Assembly: GCA_913061385.1 (NCBI GenBank)
Contig: CAJXTM010000069.1
Coordinates: forward strand, 1-9,970
Source of the DNA: an uncultured Rhodopirellula sp.
Lineage (GTDB): Bacteria; Planctomycetota; Planctomycetia; Pirellulales; Pirellulaceae
DNA: 9,970 bases
Reading direction: 5' to 3'
In this document: positions 1 through 6,154 of the stretch, piece after piece
Numbering within the stretch: position 1 is the stretch's first letter
Layout of the letters: every line of letters begins with the position of its first letter
The notes under the pieces: generated by a model
The model's input: only the letters and a program-made list of their open reading frames with translations
The model's database searches: none
Told to the model about the DNA's origin: nothing
Position numbers and translations under genes: made by a program

Positions 1-48
1 TCTACACGTAAGGAGTCGTCGGCAGCGTCAGATGTGTATAAGAGACAG
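1..48 (+). other. Illumina Nextera i5-side adapter (artefact)
   Basis: Not biological sequence. Bases 1-7 are the end of the P5 oligo, 8-15 (GTAAGGAG) match the Nextera index I know as S505/N505, 16-29 (TCGTCGGCAGCGTC) are the read-1 adapter, and 30-48 (AGATGTGTATAAGAGACAG) are the Tn5 mosaic end. The mosaic end must not be annotated as a transposon terminal repeat of the organism. Genomic sequence starts at 49. Confidence 0.98.
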
Positions 49-49
49 C

Positions 50-166
50 TGGTGTGCAAACCTGATGGTCAGACCTGAACTTCGGTGGGATTGGAATGAG
101 GATCTGGATACGGGTGTTAAGAACGACGGGTTCTCGTATGCGACTTCTGCCATCTTGACCTTCTAG
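50..166 (+). CDS. C-terminal fragment of a BBP2-like outer-membrane beta-barrel porin
   Basis: The open frame enters from the adapter junction and gives 38 residues before TAG at 164-166. It reads NLMVRPELRWDWNED, then a short turn, then FSYATSAILTF and stop. The VRPE-R-D pattern followed by an alternating polar/hydrophobic strand ending in a terminal Phe is what I know from the last two strands of the BBP2 family of beta-barrel porins, common in planctomycetes. The terminal Phe is the usual outer-membrane assembly signal. The N-terminal part is missing because of the adapter cut, not because the gene is broken. A terminator follows at 240-274. Its position ahead of amt may reflect a role in nutrient uptake, but that is inference. 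Confidence 0.7.
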   Translation, partial: WCANLMVRPELRWDWNEDLDTGVKNDGFSYATSAILTF

Positions 167-239
167 AATGTTCCAACGCTCATTGTCCTACGGGTGACCT
201 TTCAGTCATCTCCTGGGTAACCCGATCCAAGCGAAGCTG

Positions 240-274
240 AACCCGGTCTCCTATTCCAGGTGATCGGGTTTTTT
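240..274 (+). terminator. Rho-independent terminator of the porin gene
   Basis: AACCCGGTC (240-248) pairs with GATCGGGTT (262-270) through nine pairs, one of them G-U. The loop is 13 bases, and the T-run at 269-274 follows directly. It starts 73 bases after the porin stop. A second copy of the left arm, AACCCGATC (219-227), pairs perfectly with the same right arm but encloses a 34-base loop, so two alternative stems are possible. Confidence 0.75.
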
Positions 275-755
275 CGTTACCTGAATTCGCCTTCGCTGAC
301 AAAGGGAGTTCCGATCCACAACCGAGTTTCTTAGGTCGCTTCCGTTGTATCACCCGCCATTACAGGGGACATCCCAATCGCATCAGCCAATGCCATCGTG
401 TCGTTCTTCGTAGTGAATTAACCCTGCCCGGAAAATGGGCAATGGATTCGGGTTTCAAGGGGAGGTATGGCACCTTAGCTAACGCAACAGTGTTGGAACT
501 GGCTTCCCAAATGGTCTTTGTTCAACTACGAACACAAATCTACCCTGACTCGCAGCAGCGAAAAATATCGCCATTCTCTTTCAAGTGCTTCGAAACAAGG
601 CAATCGTCTGCTTGTTGTGCCTTGATTGTATGCAAGTGGCTTGGGTAGTCAGAACCTCGCTCTCTTAACCAGTGATCAAAGCGGAAAACACAAAGTTGTT
701 AAAGTGTTGATGAGTAATGGGTTGCGATCCTTGTCGAGGGGTTTCGTGCTTTGTT
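275..755. other. Gene-free region upstream of amt
   Basis: No convincing gene is seen. The short open frames here (for example 442-648) have no recognisable protein character and no good ribosome binding site. The stretch holds the NtrC-like dyad at 425-441 and a weak dyad at 594-616 (AACAAG, 11 bases, CTTGTT). A long leader like this fits a sigma-54 gene that needs distant activator sites. Confidence 0.6.
425..441. promoter_or_regulatory. Possible NtrC-type enhancer-binding dyad
   Basis: TGCCCGGAAAATGGGCA has perfect 5-base arms (TGCCC/GGGCA) around 7 bases, 17 bases in total. From memory the NtrC box is about TGCACC-N5-GGTGCA, also 17 bases, with an AT-rich centre and GG..GCA at the right end. 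The dyad centre is about 350 bases upstream of the predicted sigma-54 start. That is far, but enhancers of this class tolerate distance. Only one copy was found, so the assignment is tentative. Confidence 0.4.
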
Positions 756-771
756 TGGCACGCGGCTTGCA
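756..771 (+). promoter_or_regulatory. Sigma-54 (RpoN) promoter of amt
   Basis: TGGCACgcggcTTGCA matches the sigma-54 consensus TGGCAC-N5-TTGCW exactly, with the invariant GG and GC separated by 10 bases. Transcription should start near 782, giving a leader of about 175 bases before the amt ATG at 956. Sigma-54 control with an NtrC-type activator is the classic arrangement for amt/glnK in many bacteria, so position, orientation and target gene all agree. The dyad GCTTG/CAAGC (765-784) overlaps the -12 element and may be chance. Confidence 0.88.
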
Positions 772-888
772 ATACCGCACAAGCGACAGCTCGATGCCTC
801 TATCGCAGCAACCCCGTCGACTCAATGAGCGATCCATGTATGGCCCGGGCAGGAGAGACAGGTGTTTTGTGAAGTCCGATTTGTCACC

Positions 889-921
889 GAGTTGAAGCCT
901 CTCGCAGGAACGAGGCGACTC
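889..921 (+). other. Small hairpin in the amt leader
   Basis: GAGT (889-892) and GCCTC (897-901) pair with GAGGC (912-916) and ACTC (918-921) around a 10-base loop. It ends 19 bases before the ribosome binding site GAAGG (941-945). It has no T-run, so it is not a terminator. It could affect mRNA stability or translation, or be incidental. Confidence 0.3.
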
Positions 922-955
922 AGTAAGGATTCATTTTGCAGAAGGTAAACCCAAG

Positions 956-2416
956 ATGTTTTGTAAGTTGCGAGCGCCGATGCTCACAGGACTATTGTTA
1001 TTTGGATTGGTCGGCATGCCCCCCTTATGGAGTGGAAGCGTCATCGCGCAGGACGGCGCGGCTGCGGCAGGAGCAGCTTCAACTGCGGATGAGGCGGGGC
1101 TTATCGAAACTGTTGCAGCAGCAGAAGCCACGGAGGCAGAAGTGGTGACTTTCGATGCGGCTGACTCAGCCTACACGATCAACACTCTGATCATGTTCAT
1201 CTGTGCTGTGCTGGTCCTTTTCATGCAAGCCGGATTCGCCATGGTTGAAGTTGGCCTGAACTCAGCGAAGAACACGGTCAACATTCTCGCGAAAAATGTA
1301 ATGGACCTCGCGGTGGGAGTCATTCTATTCCTGTTCATCGGGTTTGCTTTGATGTATCCAGGGGATAGTTGGCTGGTTGATGGGTACCTTGGTGAGCCAA
1401 CGTCTTTCGTGGTTCGTGATAATCCAGATGCTCCCGGCGACTACAGTTCATCTGCTGACTTTCTGTTCCAAGTGGCTTTTGCGGCTACTGCTGCCACCAT
1501 TGTTTCGGGTGCTGTTGCCGGTCGGATGAAGTTCGGTGCCTATCTGGTCTACAGCGCTGTTCTCACGGGGCTCATCTATCCGATCAGCGGTTCTTGGAAG
1601 TGGGGTGGGGGTTTTCTCGACGACATGGGGTTTCAGGATTTTGCGGGAAGCGTTGTGGTGCATGCCGTGGGTGGGTTTGCTGGTCTCGCCGGAGCGATAG
1701 TGCTGGGGCCAAGGCTTGGGCGTTTCACTGCTGACGGCAAGAGTATTCCGCTGCCGGGACACAACATTGCGTTCGCCGCTCTGGGCGTGTTCATCCTTTG
1801 GATTGGTTGGTACGGTTTCAACCCAGGCAGTCAGCTGACTTATGCTGGAGCCGCTAACGCTGAGGCGACAACGTACATCGCATTGACCACAACATTAGCA
1901 GCCTCGGCTGGAGCAATTGCAGCTCTGCTGACGGCATGGGCCTTGTTCAGTAAGCCTGACCTTACGATGGCACTCAATGGTGTGCTGGGGGGATTGGTTG
2001 CGATCACTGCAAATTGCGATCGTGTGGCCCAGTGGGAGGCGCTCGTGATCGGTGCCGCCGGCGGCGCATTGGTCGTTCTGGGCATCCTGATGCTCGACAA
2101 ACTCAAGATCGACGATCCCGTTGGTGCATGGCCAGTCCACGGACTTTGTGGTGTCTGGGGTGGTGTTGCGACCGGAATCTTCGGAGATCTCCCTGATGGG
2201 ATTGAGTCGGTCGGAGGCTTCATTGCAGTGCAATCGATCGCGACAGTCATTATTTGTGCGTGGGCCTTCTTCACCATGCTAGGTGTTTTCCTTGCCCTCA
2301 AAGCATTTGGGGTCCTTCGAGTCTCCGCTGAGGAAGAGCAGGCTGGCTTGGACATCTCAGAGCACGGCATGCACGCTTATCCTTCCGACGGTGTTTCAGG
2401 GGGTGCAATTGCCTAA
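956..2416 (+). CDS. amt: Ammonium transporter, Amt/MEP/Rh family
   Basis: A 486-residue inner-membrane channel that takes up ammonium (deprotonated for passage), normally as a trimer. The N-terminus has a signal peptide (LLLFGLVG, likely cut near A31) and an Ala/Glu-rich stretch at about 32-70 before the first core helix (TINTLIMFICAVLVLFMQAGF). Hallmarks compared with E. coli AmtB: FQVAF gate region (F171, F175), WGGG (W216), DFAGS (D228), pore histidines H236 (VVHAVGG) and H395 (PVHGLCG), and W285/F288/S292 in the WYGFNPGS motif. The cytoplasmic tail ends GLDISEHGMHAY, the conserved segment that contacts P-II. No key residue is missing. ATG 956 is preceded by GAAGG with 10-base spacing. A sigma-54 promoter lies upstream and P-II downstream. 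amt is used as symbol because the amtB/amt subtype cannot be decided here. Confidence 0.97.
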   Translation: MFCKLRAPMLTGLLLFGLVGMPPLWSGSVIAQDGAAAAGAASTADEAGLIETVAAAEATEAEVVTFDAADSAYTINTLIMFICAVLVLFMQAGFAMVEVGLNSAKNTVNILAKNVMDLAVGVILFLFIGFALMYPGDSWLVDGYLGEPTSFVVRDNPDAPGDYSSSADFLFQVAFAATAATIVSGAVAGRMKFGAYLVYSAVLTGLIYPISGSWKWGGGFLDDMGFQDFAGSVVVHAVGGFAGLAGAIVLGPRLGRFTADGKSIPLPGHNIAFAALGVFILWIGWYGFNPGSQLTYAGAANAEATTYIALTTTLAASAGAIAALLTAWALFSKPDLTMALNGVLGGLVAITANCDRVAQWEALVIGAAGGALVVLGILMLDKLKIDDPVGAWPVHGLCGVWGGVATGIFGDLPDGIESVGGFIAVQSIATVIICAWAFFTMLGVFLALKAFGVLRVSAEEEQAGLDISEHGMHAYPSDGVSGGAIA

Positions 2417-2432
2417 TTGGACTACCTACCGC

Positions 2433-2469
2433 GGCCCCGTTGCTGGTTCTTAAGACCAGTGGCGGGGTC
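2433..2469 (+). other. Hairpin 1 in the amt 3' untranslated region
   Basis: Bases 2433-2447 pair with 2455-2469 as a continuous 15-pair stem in RNA (4 G-U pairs) around the 7-base loop TCTTAAG. The core arms are CCCCG/CGGGG and CTGGT/ACCAG. It begins 16 bases after the amt stop and has no T-run. The palindrome TCACCGGTGA (2468-2477) overlaps its 3' foot. Role unknown; blocking 3' exonucleases is one possibility. Confidence 0.6.
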
Positions 2470-2517
2470 ACCGGTGAGCAAAACAAGTTGGCACAACACG
2501 TTGAAGACTTCTTGGCT

Positions 2518-2595
2518 CTTGCCTGGGCCAGAAGCTCCCAGTAACCCGGGTGGGCGTCCGCCTCGCTCACCCGGGTCTGGGTTTCACCAGGCAAG
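2518..2595 (+). other. Nested hairpin 2 in the amt-P-II spacer
   Basis: Three nested perfect arm pairs: CTTGCCTGG (2518-2526) with CCAGGCAAG (2587-2595), CCCAG (2537-2541) with CTGGG (2577-2581), and ACCCGGGTG (2544-2552) with CACCCGGGT (2568-2576). An additional GGCG/CGCC sits inside at 2553-2562. Internal loops of 10 and 5 bases separate the outer and middle stems. No T-run follows. This is far more structure than a spacer needs and looks like a folded RNA element. I do not recognise it as a known riboswitch or RNA family. Confidence 0.6.
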
Positions 2596-2611
2596 GCCAG
2601 AGGACTTCATT

Positions 2612-2642
2612 GAGCCAGCCCACGTGGGCTGGCTCTTTTTTT
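2612..2642 (+). terminator. Strong rho-independent terminator after amt
   Basis: Bases 2612-2635 form a perfect 24-base palindrome (arms GAGCCAGCCC and GGGCTGGCTC around ACGT), followed directly by seven Ts (2636-2642). It ends 97 bases before the P-II start and lies after both spacer hairpins. It should end most amt transcripts, so the P-II gene would need read-through or its own promoter. I see no clear promoter between 2643 and 2739. Confidence 0.93.
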
Positions 2643-2739
2643 GACTGCTGTTGTTCTGCCCGCTTTTTCCACTGCACCCAGATACGTTACTGTAAGGGGC
2701 GACGTAGTCGTTATTTCTTCATGAAGGGCTTCAGTATCC

Positions 2740-3087
2740 GTGAAATTGATCATCGCCATCATTCAGCCAAGTAAGTTGGAATCTGTCAAAGAGGCACTGA
2801 CCGAGGTTGAGGTGTTTCGCTTGACTGTCATGGACTGCCAGGGATTTGGCCGTCAGCGAGGGCAGACTGGGCTGTATCGAGGGCATGAGTTCAGTGTCAA
2901 TCTGCTCAGGAAAGTGCAATTGCAAATTGCAGTGAATGAAGAATTCGTCAAGCCGACTGTCGATGCGATTGTTGCGGGAGGTCGATCAGGTGGCGAGGGT
3001 GAAATCGGTGATGGGAAAATATTTGTCTTGCCCATGGATGATTGCGTTCGTATCCGAACCGGAGAACGTGGTAACGAGGCGATTTAG
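2740..3087 (+). CDS. P-II nitrogen regulatory protein (GlnB/GlnK family)
   Basis: A 115-residue cytosolic trimeric sensor of 2-oxoglutarate and ATP/ADP, expected to bind and close the Amt encoded upstream. Family hallmarks: MKLIIAIIQP start, T-loop GFGRQRGQTGLYRGHEF (residues 35-51), B-loop ending GDGKIFV (K93 equals E. coli K90), and C-loop RIRTGERG (R104, R106). Two departures are visible. Position 51 is Phe rather than the Tyr that is uridylylated in E. coli, and position 49 is His rather than the Ser phosphorylated in cyanobacteria. The B-loop has three extra residues, reading RSGGEGEIGDGK (82-93). Length is 115 rather than the usual 112. The start is GTG at 2740, with GAAGGG at 2723-2728 (11-base spacing). 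No upstream in-frame start is better. GlnK is likely from the amt linkage, but GlnB and GlnK cannot be separated by sequence here. Confidence 0.95.
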   Translation: MKLIIAIIQPSKLESVKEALTEVEVFRLTVMDCQGFGRQRGQTGLYRGHEFSVNLLRKVQLQIAVNEEFVKPTVDAIVAGGRSGGEGEIGDGKIFVLPMDDCVRIRTGERGNEAI

Positions 3088-3269
3088 CTGCTGGCCGACG
3101 CGAACTCGCTTGATTTCAATCGCAGATCATTGAGTTTTCGTGGCTGCTTTATTGGGGAGCGACTCTCTGTGAACGACAGGGTTCAGCGACCCTTCGGTTG
3201 GTGTGAGCATTTCGAGCACCCATTGTGATTTTCGGGTTGTAAATATTTCTGTAAAAAAGGTAGTCGTGA
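3088..3269. other. Spacer between P-II and PfpI genes
   Basis: No gene and no convincing terminator is seen. GGGT/ACCC (around 3180-3193) can form only a small stem without a T-run. The AT-rich segment near 3240-3256 could hold a -10 element for the next gene, but I cannot define a -35. Confidence 0.4.
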
Positions 3270-3812
3270 ATGTCCGATAGTGAAGTCCTGTTGCGTGGGC
3301 GGCGAGTGTTGGTCCTTGTTGGCGAAATTTATGAGGATTTAGAATTGTGGTATCCCAAGCTTCGCTTGCAGGAAGCGGGGGCGGAGGTCATTGTTGCCGG
3401 TCCGGAAGCGTCAGAAGTTTACAGTGGCAAGCATGGCTATCCGTGCCAAAGTGATGTAGCAATCACACAAATGGATGCGGCCGATTTTGATGCTTTGGTC
3501 GTTCCAGGGGGCTTCATGCCTGACAAACTGCGTCGTGATTCCGTAGTGCTGGATCTGGTGCGGGCTTTTGACACCGCTGGTAAACCAATCGCCGCGATCT
3601 GCCATGGTGGCTGGATTCCTATTTCGGCAGGCGTGTATCAAGGGGTCCGAGTGACTGGTTCGCCGGGAATCAAGGATGACTTGGTAAATGCTGGTGCGAT
3701 CTTTGCCGATGAAGCGGTCGTGGTGGATCGTAATCATGTTACCAGTCGTCGTCCCGATGACCTGCCTGACTTTTGCCGTGAATTGATCAAGCTTATTCAG
3801 GCGTCAATCTGA
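3270..3812 (+). CDS. DJ-1/PfpI family protein (putative deglycase/amidase)
   Basis: A 180-residue single-domain protein of the type 1 glutamine-amidotransferase-like fold. The nucleophile elbow is AAICHGG with C111 and H112. E22 in EIYEDLEL matches the conserved acidic residue (E12) of the PfpI protease of Pyrococcus. VVPGG (77-81) precedes the elbow, and TSRRPDDLPDF near the C-terminus is typical of the PfpI branch. Family members are reported as intracellular proteases, glyoxalase III or protein deglycases, and the substrate cannot be read from sequence. No signal peptide, so cytosolic. ATG 3270 has AAGG at 3257-3260 (9-base spacing). Its link to nitrogen control is positional only. Confidence 0.92.
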   Translation: MSDSEVLLRGRRVLVLVGEIYEDLELWYPKLRLQEAGAEVIVAGPEASEVYSGKHGYPCQSDVAITQMDAADFDALVVPGGFMPDKLRRDSVVLDLVRAFDTAGKPIAAICHGGWIPISAGVYQGVRVTGSPGIKDDLVNAGAIFADEAVVVDRNHVTSRRPDDLPDFCRELIKLIQASI

Positions 3813-3848
3813 AGAGAAAGCGATGTCATCGCTGTCAGGGAATTCCAT

Positions 3849-3887
3849 AAAAAAAGAGGACGAGGCGTTTGATGCCTCGTCCTCTTT
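3849..3887. terminator. Bidirectional terminator between convergent genes
   Basis: AAAGAGGACGAGGC (3853-3866) and GCCTCGTCCTCTTT (3874-3887) form a perfect 14-pair stem around a 7-base loop. Seven As at 3849-3855 become a T-run for minus-strand transcripts, while the plus-strand side ends in only TTT. It lies 40 bases after the PfpI stop and 48 bases beyond the stop of the minus-strand Cys-rich gene. It should terminate both, more efficiently on the minus strand. Confidence 0.9.
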
Positions 3888-3935
3888 GGTTGAGCTGTTA
3901 CCCCGTACCTGGAATCAGGTCTGGTTGGTTTTTTA

Positions 3936-4520
3936 TCAACGCGAGAAAGACGACCACGGAGTGCGAGCCTGAATCCGAAGGGGTTGCAGCTCTGTTGTGT
4001 GTAACTCGGAAGGACCCAATGGAGTTGCCTTTTTTAGCAACCATGGTGGAAGAGAAACTTCATTCTTGACGACTTTCGTTTTTGCTCTCTTGCTACTGTC
4101 AGCCTTGGCACAGCCCTCGTCACAAGCTCCGGCACAGCATCCCGATGTATTGGGCGTCCATGAATACTTGCATTCAGGGCACGTGTACTTTTTCTTCTTG
4201 AGGACGCGAATACAACGCATTTCTGCACCGTTGTTGACGCAGCTATTGCAGCCGCGACCATCGCAGGAGTCACATGATCCGCTTGCTTTTTTCTTTTGCC
4301 AAGGGAAGACAACGCGTGGAATACAGATTGTCTTTGTCTCAACTTCAAAGCACGATTTCTCGACGTCGACCATCTTGGCTTCGAGTGAGCAGTCGCAGCT
4401 AGGACATTTTGTGCAAAGGCAGGGGATGTTGATTTCTGCCTTCGCTGTGTCAGCTTTTATCGCGATGGTTGCGATCATCGTAATCGCAAGCAACGTGCGG
4501 TATATACGGGATGGATTCAT
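3936..4520 (-). CDS. Cys-rich exported hypothetical protein
   Basis: 194 residues with an N-terminal signal-like segment (TLLAITMIATIAIKADTAKA, cut probably near A26-A28) and 18 cysteines. Cys groups: CLCTKCPSCDC (34-44), CDSCDGRGCNSC (83-94, a DnaJ-zinc-finger-like CxxCxGxGCxxC), CPEC (114-117), then CCAGACDEGC (128-137). The segments CIPRVVFPW (66-74) and RCIRVLKKKKYTCPEC (102-117) resemble a Cys-rich family I associate with planctomycetes, but I cannot name a Pfam entry. The spaced Cys pairs suggest metal binding or disulfide stabilisation in the cell envelope. The last 40 residues lack Cys and look disordered. ATG at 4520 is preceded by AAAGG on the minus strand. It lies 92 bases after the OprO-like porin with no terminator between, so co-transcription is likely. 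Confidence 0.8.
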   Translation of the reverse strand: MNPSRIYRTLLAITMIATIAIKADTAKAEINIPCLCTKCPSCDCSLEAKMVDVEKSCFEVETKTICIPRVVFPWQKKKASGSCDSCDGRGCNSCVNNGAEMRCIRVLKKKKYTCPECKYSWTPNTSGCCAGACDEGCAKADSSKRAKTKVVKNEVSLPPWLLKKATPLGPSELHTTELQPLRIQARTPWSSFSR

Positions 4521-4549
4521 GTTTTAGCCTTTCGTATTGATTTGACTCT

Positions 4550-4571
4550 GTCCGAATCACTTCCTTCGGAC
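4550..4571. other. Small inverted repeat between porin and Cys-rich gene
   Basis: GTCCGAA (4550-4556) and TTCGGAC (4565-4571) are perfect arms around 8 bases. On the minus strand no T-run follows, so it is not a terminator. It could protect or process the two-gene mRNA, giving unequal amounts of the two products, or mean nothing. Confidence 0.35.
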
Positions 4572-4612
4572 GGGATGATTTTTGCGGCATCAATTTACTG
4601 GTGTTTGCAGGC

Positions 4613-6133
4613 TTAGAAGTCAACCATCCAGCGAACACCGTAGATGTCATAGTCACCGGAGACATCTTGCGTGTTACCAACCGTTCGGTCGCCGATTTTG
4701 CCGTTGATGTAGTTGAACTGCATTCGTGCGTTTGCATTCCAATACCAGTTCAGGCCGAATGTGAATGACTCGCCGACACCACCAAAGACATTCTCGTCGC
4801 TGTAGTCTGCCTTTGAGTAGCGAGCTGCAATTTGCCATGCACCCCAACCGGCCTCACGACCTCCATCACAGCGATCTACCATCCAGAAATTCTGGAACGG
4901 TACGATTCGTGCGAGCGTGCCTGATTTGCGATCCCAAGGCATGTGCTCGCCAGTCAAGAAATAGCTGACATAAAAGTAGCCACCATTAAAGTTGACATCT
5001 TCACCGCCAAAGTCGCGATTTACCCAGACACTTTGGTACTCACCGACGAATTGCACGGGGCCAACGTTGACGACAGTTTCGAGTCCCAGCAGATTGTAGT
5101 AATCAGAACCCTCAATTTGGTTGGTGTCGATCCAGCGATTTGAAGAGCGAGCTTCAGGACGGGTTCTGAATCTCGCCTCATTGGTGTCATTTTGTGCGGT
5201 GTCTGCATGAGCACCCGAAATTGCCATGTGCATGTATCCACGACCACCGCTGACGTCGTCATACCAGAGAGTGCTCGCGAGCCTTCCGGCGACTTCCAAC
5301 TGAAGATGATCGCCAACGTAGTTTCCAAGACCCTGGACATTTTGCTGATTCCAAACGCCATAACGCCAGTTCCAGCGCAGGTTGTCAGAATAACCATAAG
5401 ATGCCAAACCTAAGCGGCGAGCATCCTGGTTGTTTGCTTCGATGACAAATGGGCGTTCAAGGAATACGTTGTACCGAGAACTGTTCAGATGGTCCAAGCC
5501 ATACGGGCGTTTCTGGTTACCGAGTAGCAGCGTTTGCAATACCGGAAGGTCTGTCCAGCCAAGATAGGCGTCGCGAAATTCCGACTTATTGCCTCCTGCT
5601 AGCTCAAGTTCGATTTTGTAGTTCATGTTGTCCCGGATCGTGCCTTTGACACCGAATCGCAGACGCCGGAAACCAATTCTGTTTTGAGGATCGACGGGAT
5701 CCCCACCCCTGCTGTTGAGCAATGGGACATCACCACCAGTAGGATCAAAACCCCAAGCATCCACATGAACACGCCCGCTCACTTTCATGGTGGATTTACT
5801 CGATCCACTGCGGACAATACTCTTGTCCCCCGCTTTTGCGGCGACCTCCTCCAGTTCCGCTTCCATGGTCGCAAGTCTCTCCTGCATCGCTATGAATTGA
5901 TCCTCGATAGCGACATCAGCTTCCAGGGCGACTTCCGTACCTTCATCCCAAACTACTGCGTTGTGATTGGTGGGGATGATATTCTGTGACCGCCCATTGG
6001 ACTCTTCCATGTCCAAAGCTTGGGTAAGCGCGGGACGCTCATTTGCGATTGCTTGGTTAGCCACAGCACAGGCGCCGGTTCCGGCAATGGTGAACGCAAT
6101 TGCACAATGGACCCATTCTCGAACGCATTTCAT
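4613..6133 (-). CDS. OprO/OprP-like (phosphate-selective type) porin
   Basis: 506 residues from the chosen start. Order: signal peptide (IAFTIAGTGACAVA, ending near residue 25-30), a low-complexity linker, a short coiled coil at about 77-100 (FIAMQERLATMEAELEEV), then the barrel from about 116 (STMKVSGRVHVDAWGFD). Family features are FRRLRFGVKGTI followed by YKIELELA, FRDAYLGWTDL, LLLGNQKRPYGLDHLNSS, and the terminal GVRWMVDF with the last Phe as assembly signal. The coiled coil before the barrel may trimerise the protein or reach into the periplasm. The frame allows an ATG seven codons earlier (6154), but ATG 6133 has GGAAGG at 6-base spacing (6140-6145) and gives a cleaner signal peptide. 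Substrate (phosphate, pyrophosphate or other anions) is not determined. No Pho box was recognised upstream. Confidence 0.88.
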   Translation of the reverse strand: MKCVREWVHCAIAFTIAGTGACAVANQAIANERPALTQALDMEESNGRSQNIIPTNHNAVVWDEGTEVALEADVAIEDQFIAMQERLATMEAELEEVAAKAGDKSIVRSGSSKSTMKVSGRVHVDAWGFDPTGGDVPLLNSRGGDPVDPQNRIGFRRLRFGVKGTIRDNMNYKIELELAGGNKSEFRDAYLGWTDLPVLQTLLLGNQKRPYGLDHLNSSRYNVFLERPFVIEANNQDARRLGLASYGYSDNLRWNWRYGVWNQQNVQGLGNYVGDHLQLEVAGRLASTLWYDDVSGGRGYMHMAISGAHADTAQNDTNEARFRTRPEARSSNRWIDTNQIEGSDYYNLLGLETVVNVGPVQFVGEYQSVWVNRDFGGEDVNFNGGYFYVSYFLTGEHMPWDRKSGTLARIVPFQNFWMVDRCDGGREAGWGAWQIAARYSKADYSDENVFGGVGESFTFGLNWYWNANARMQFNYINGKIGDRTVGNTQDVSGDYDIYGVRWMVDF

Positions 6134-6154
6134 GCGAAACCTTCCATGATTCAT

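Noticed and set aside
30..48. Tn5 mosaic end as sign of an integrated transposon
   Set aside because: It is flanked by Illumina index and adapter sequence and lies at the contig end, with its partner at the other end. This is library construction, not biology.
594..616. Dyad AACAAG-N11-CTTGTT as activator site upstream of amt
   Set aside because: It is short, AT-rich and does not resemble a known enhancer-protein site; it could easily occur by chance.
442..895. Two overlapping short open frames (442-648 and 626-895) between the porin and amt
   Set aside because: No family features, no good ribosome binding site, and the second one runs across the sigma-54 promoter and the predicted transcription start.
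2488..2505. Second sigma-54-like site (TTGGCACAACACGTTGAA) in the amt-P-II spacer
   Set aside because: The -24 half is perfect, but the -12 half has TG instead of the invariant GC at the required distance. A strong terminator also lies between it and the P-II gene.
6134..6154. Upstream ATG at 6154 as start of the OprO-like porin
   Set aside because: It would place the strong GGAAGG ribosome binding site inside the gene and add seven residues before an already good signal peptide; ATG 6133 is preferred.
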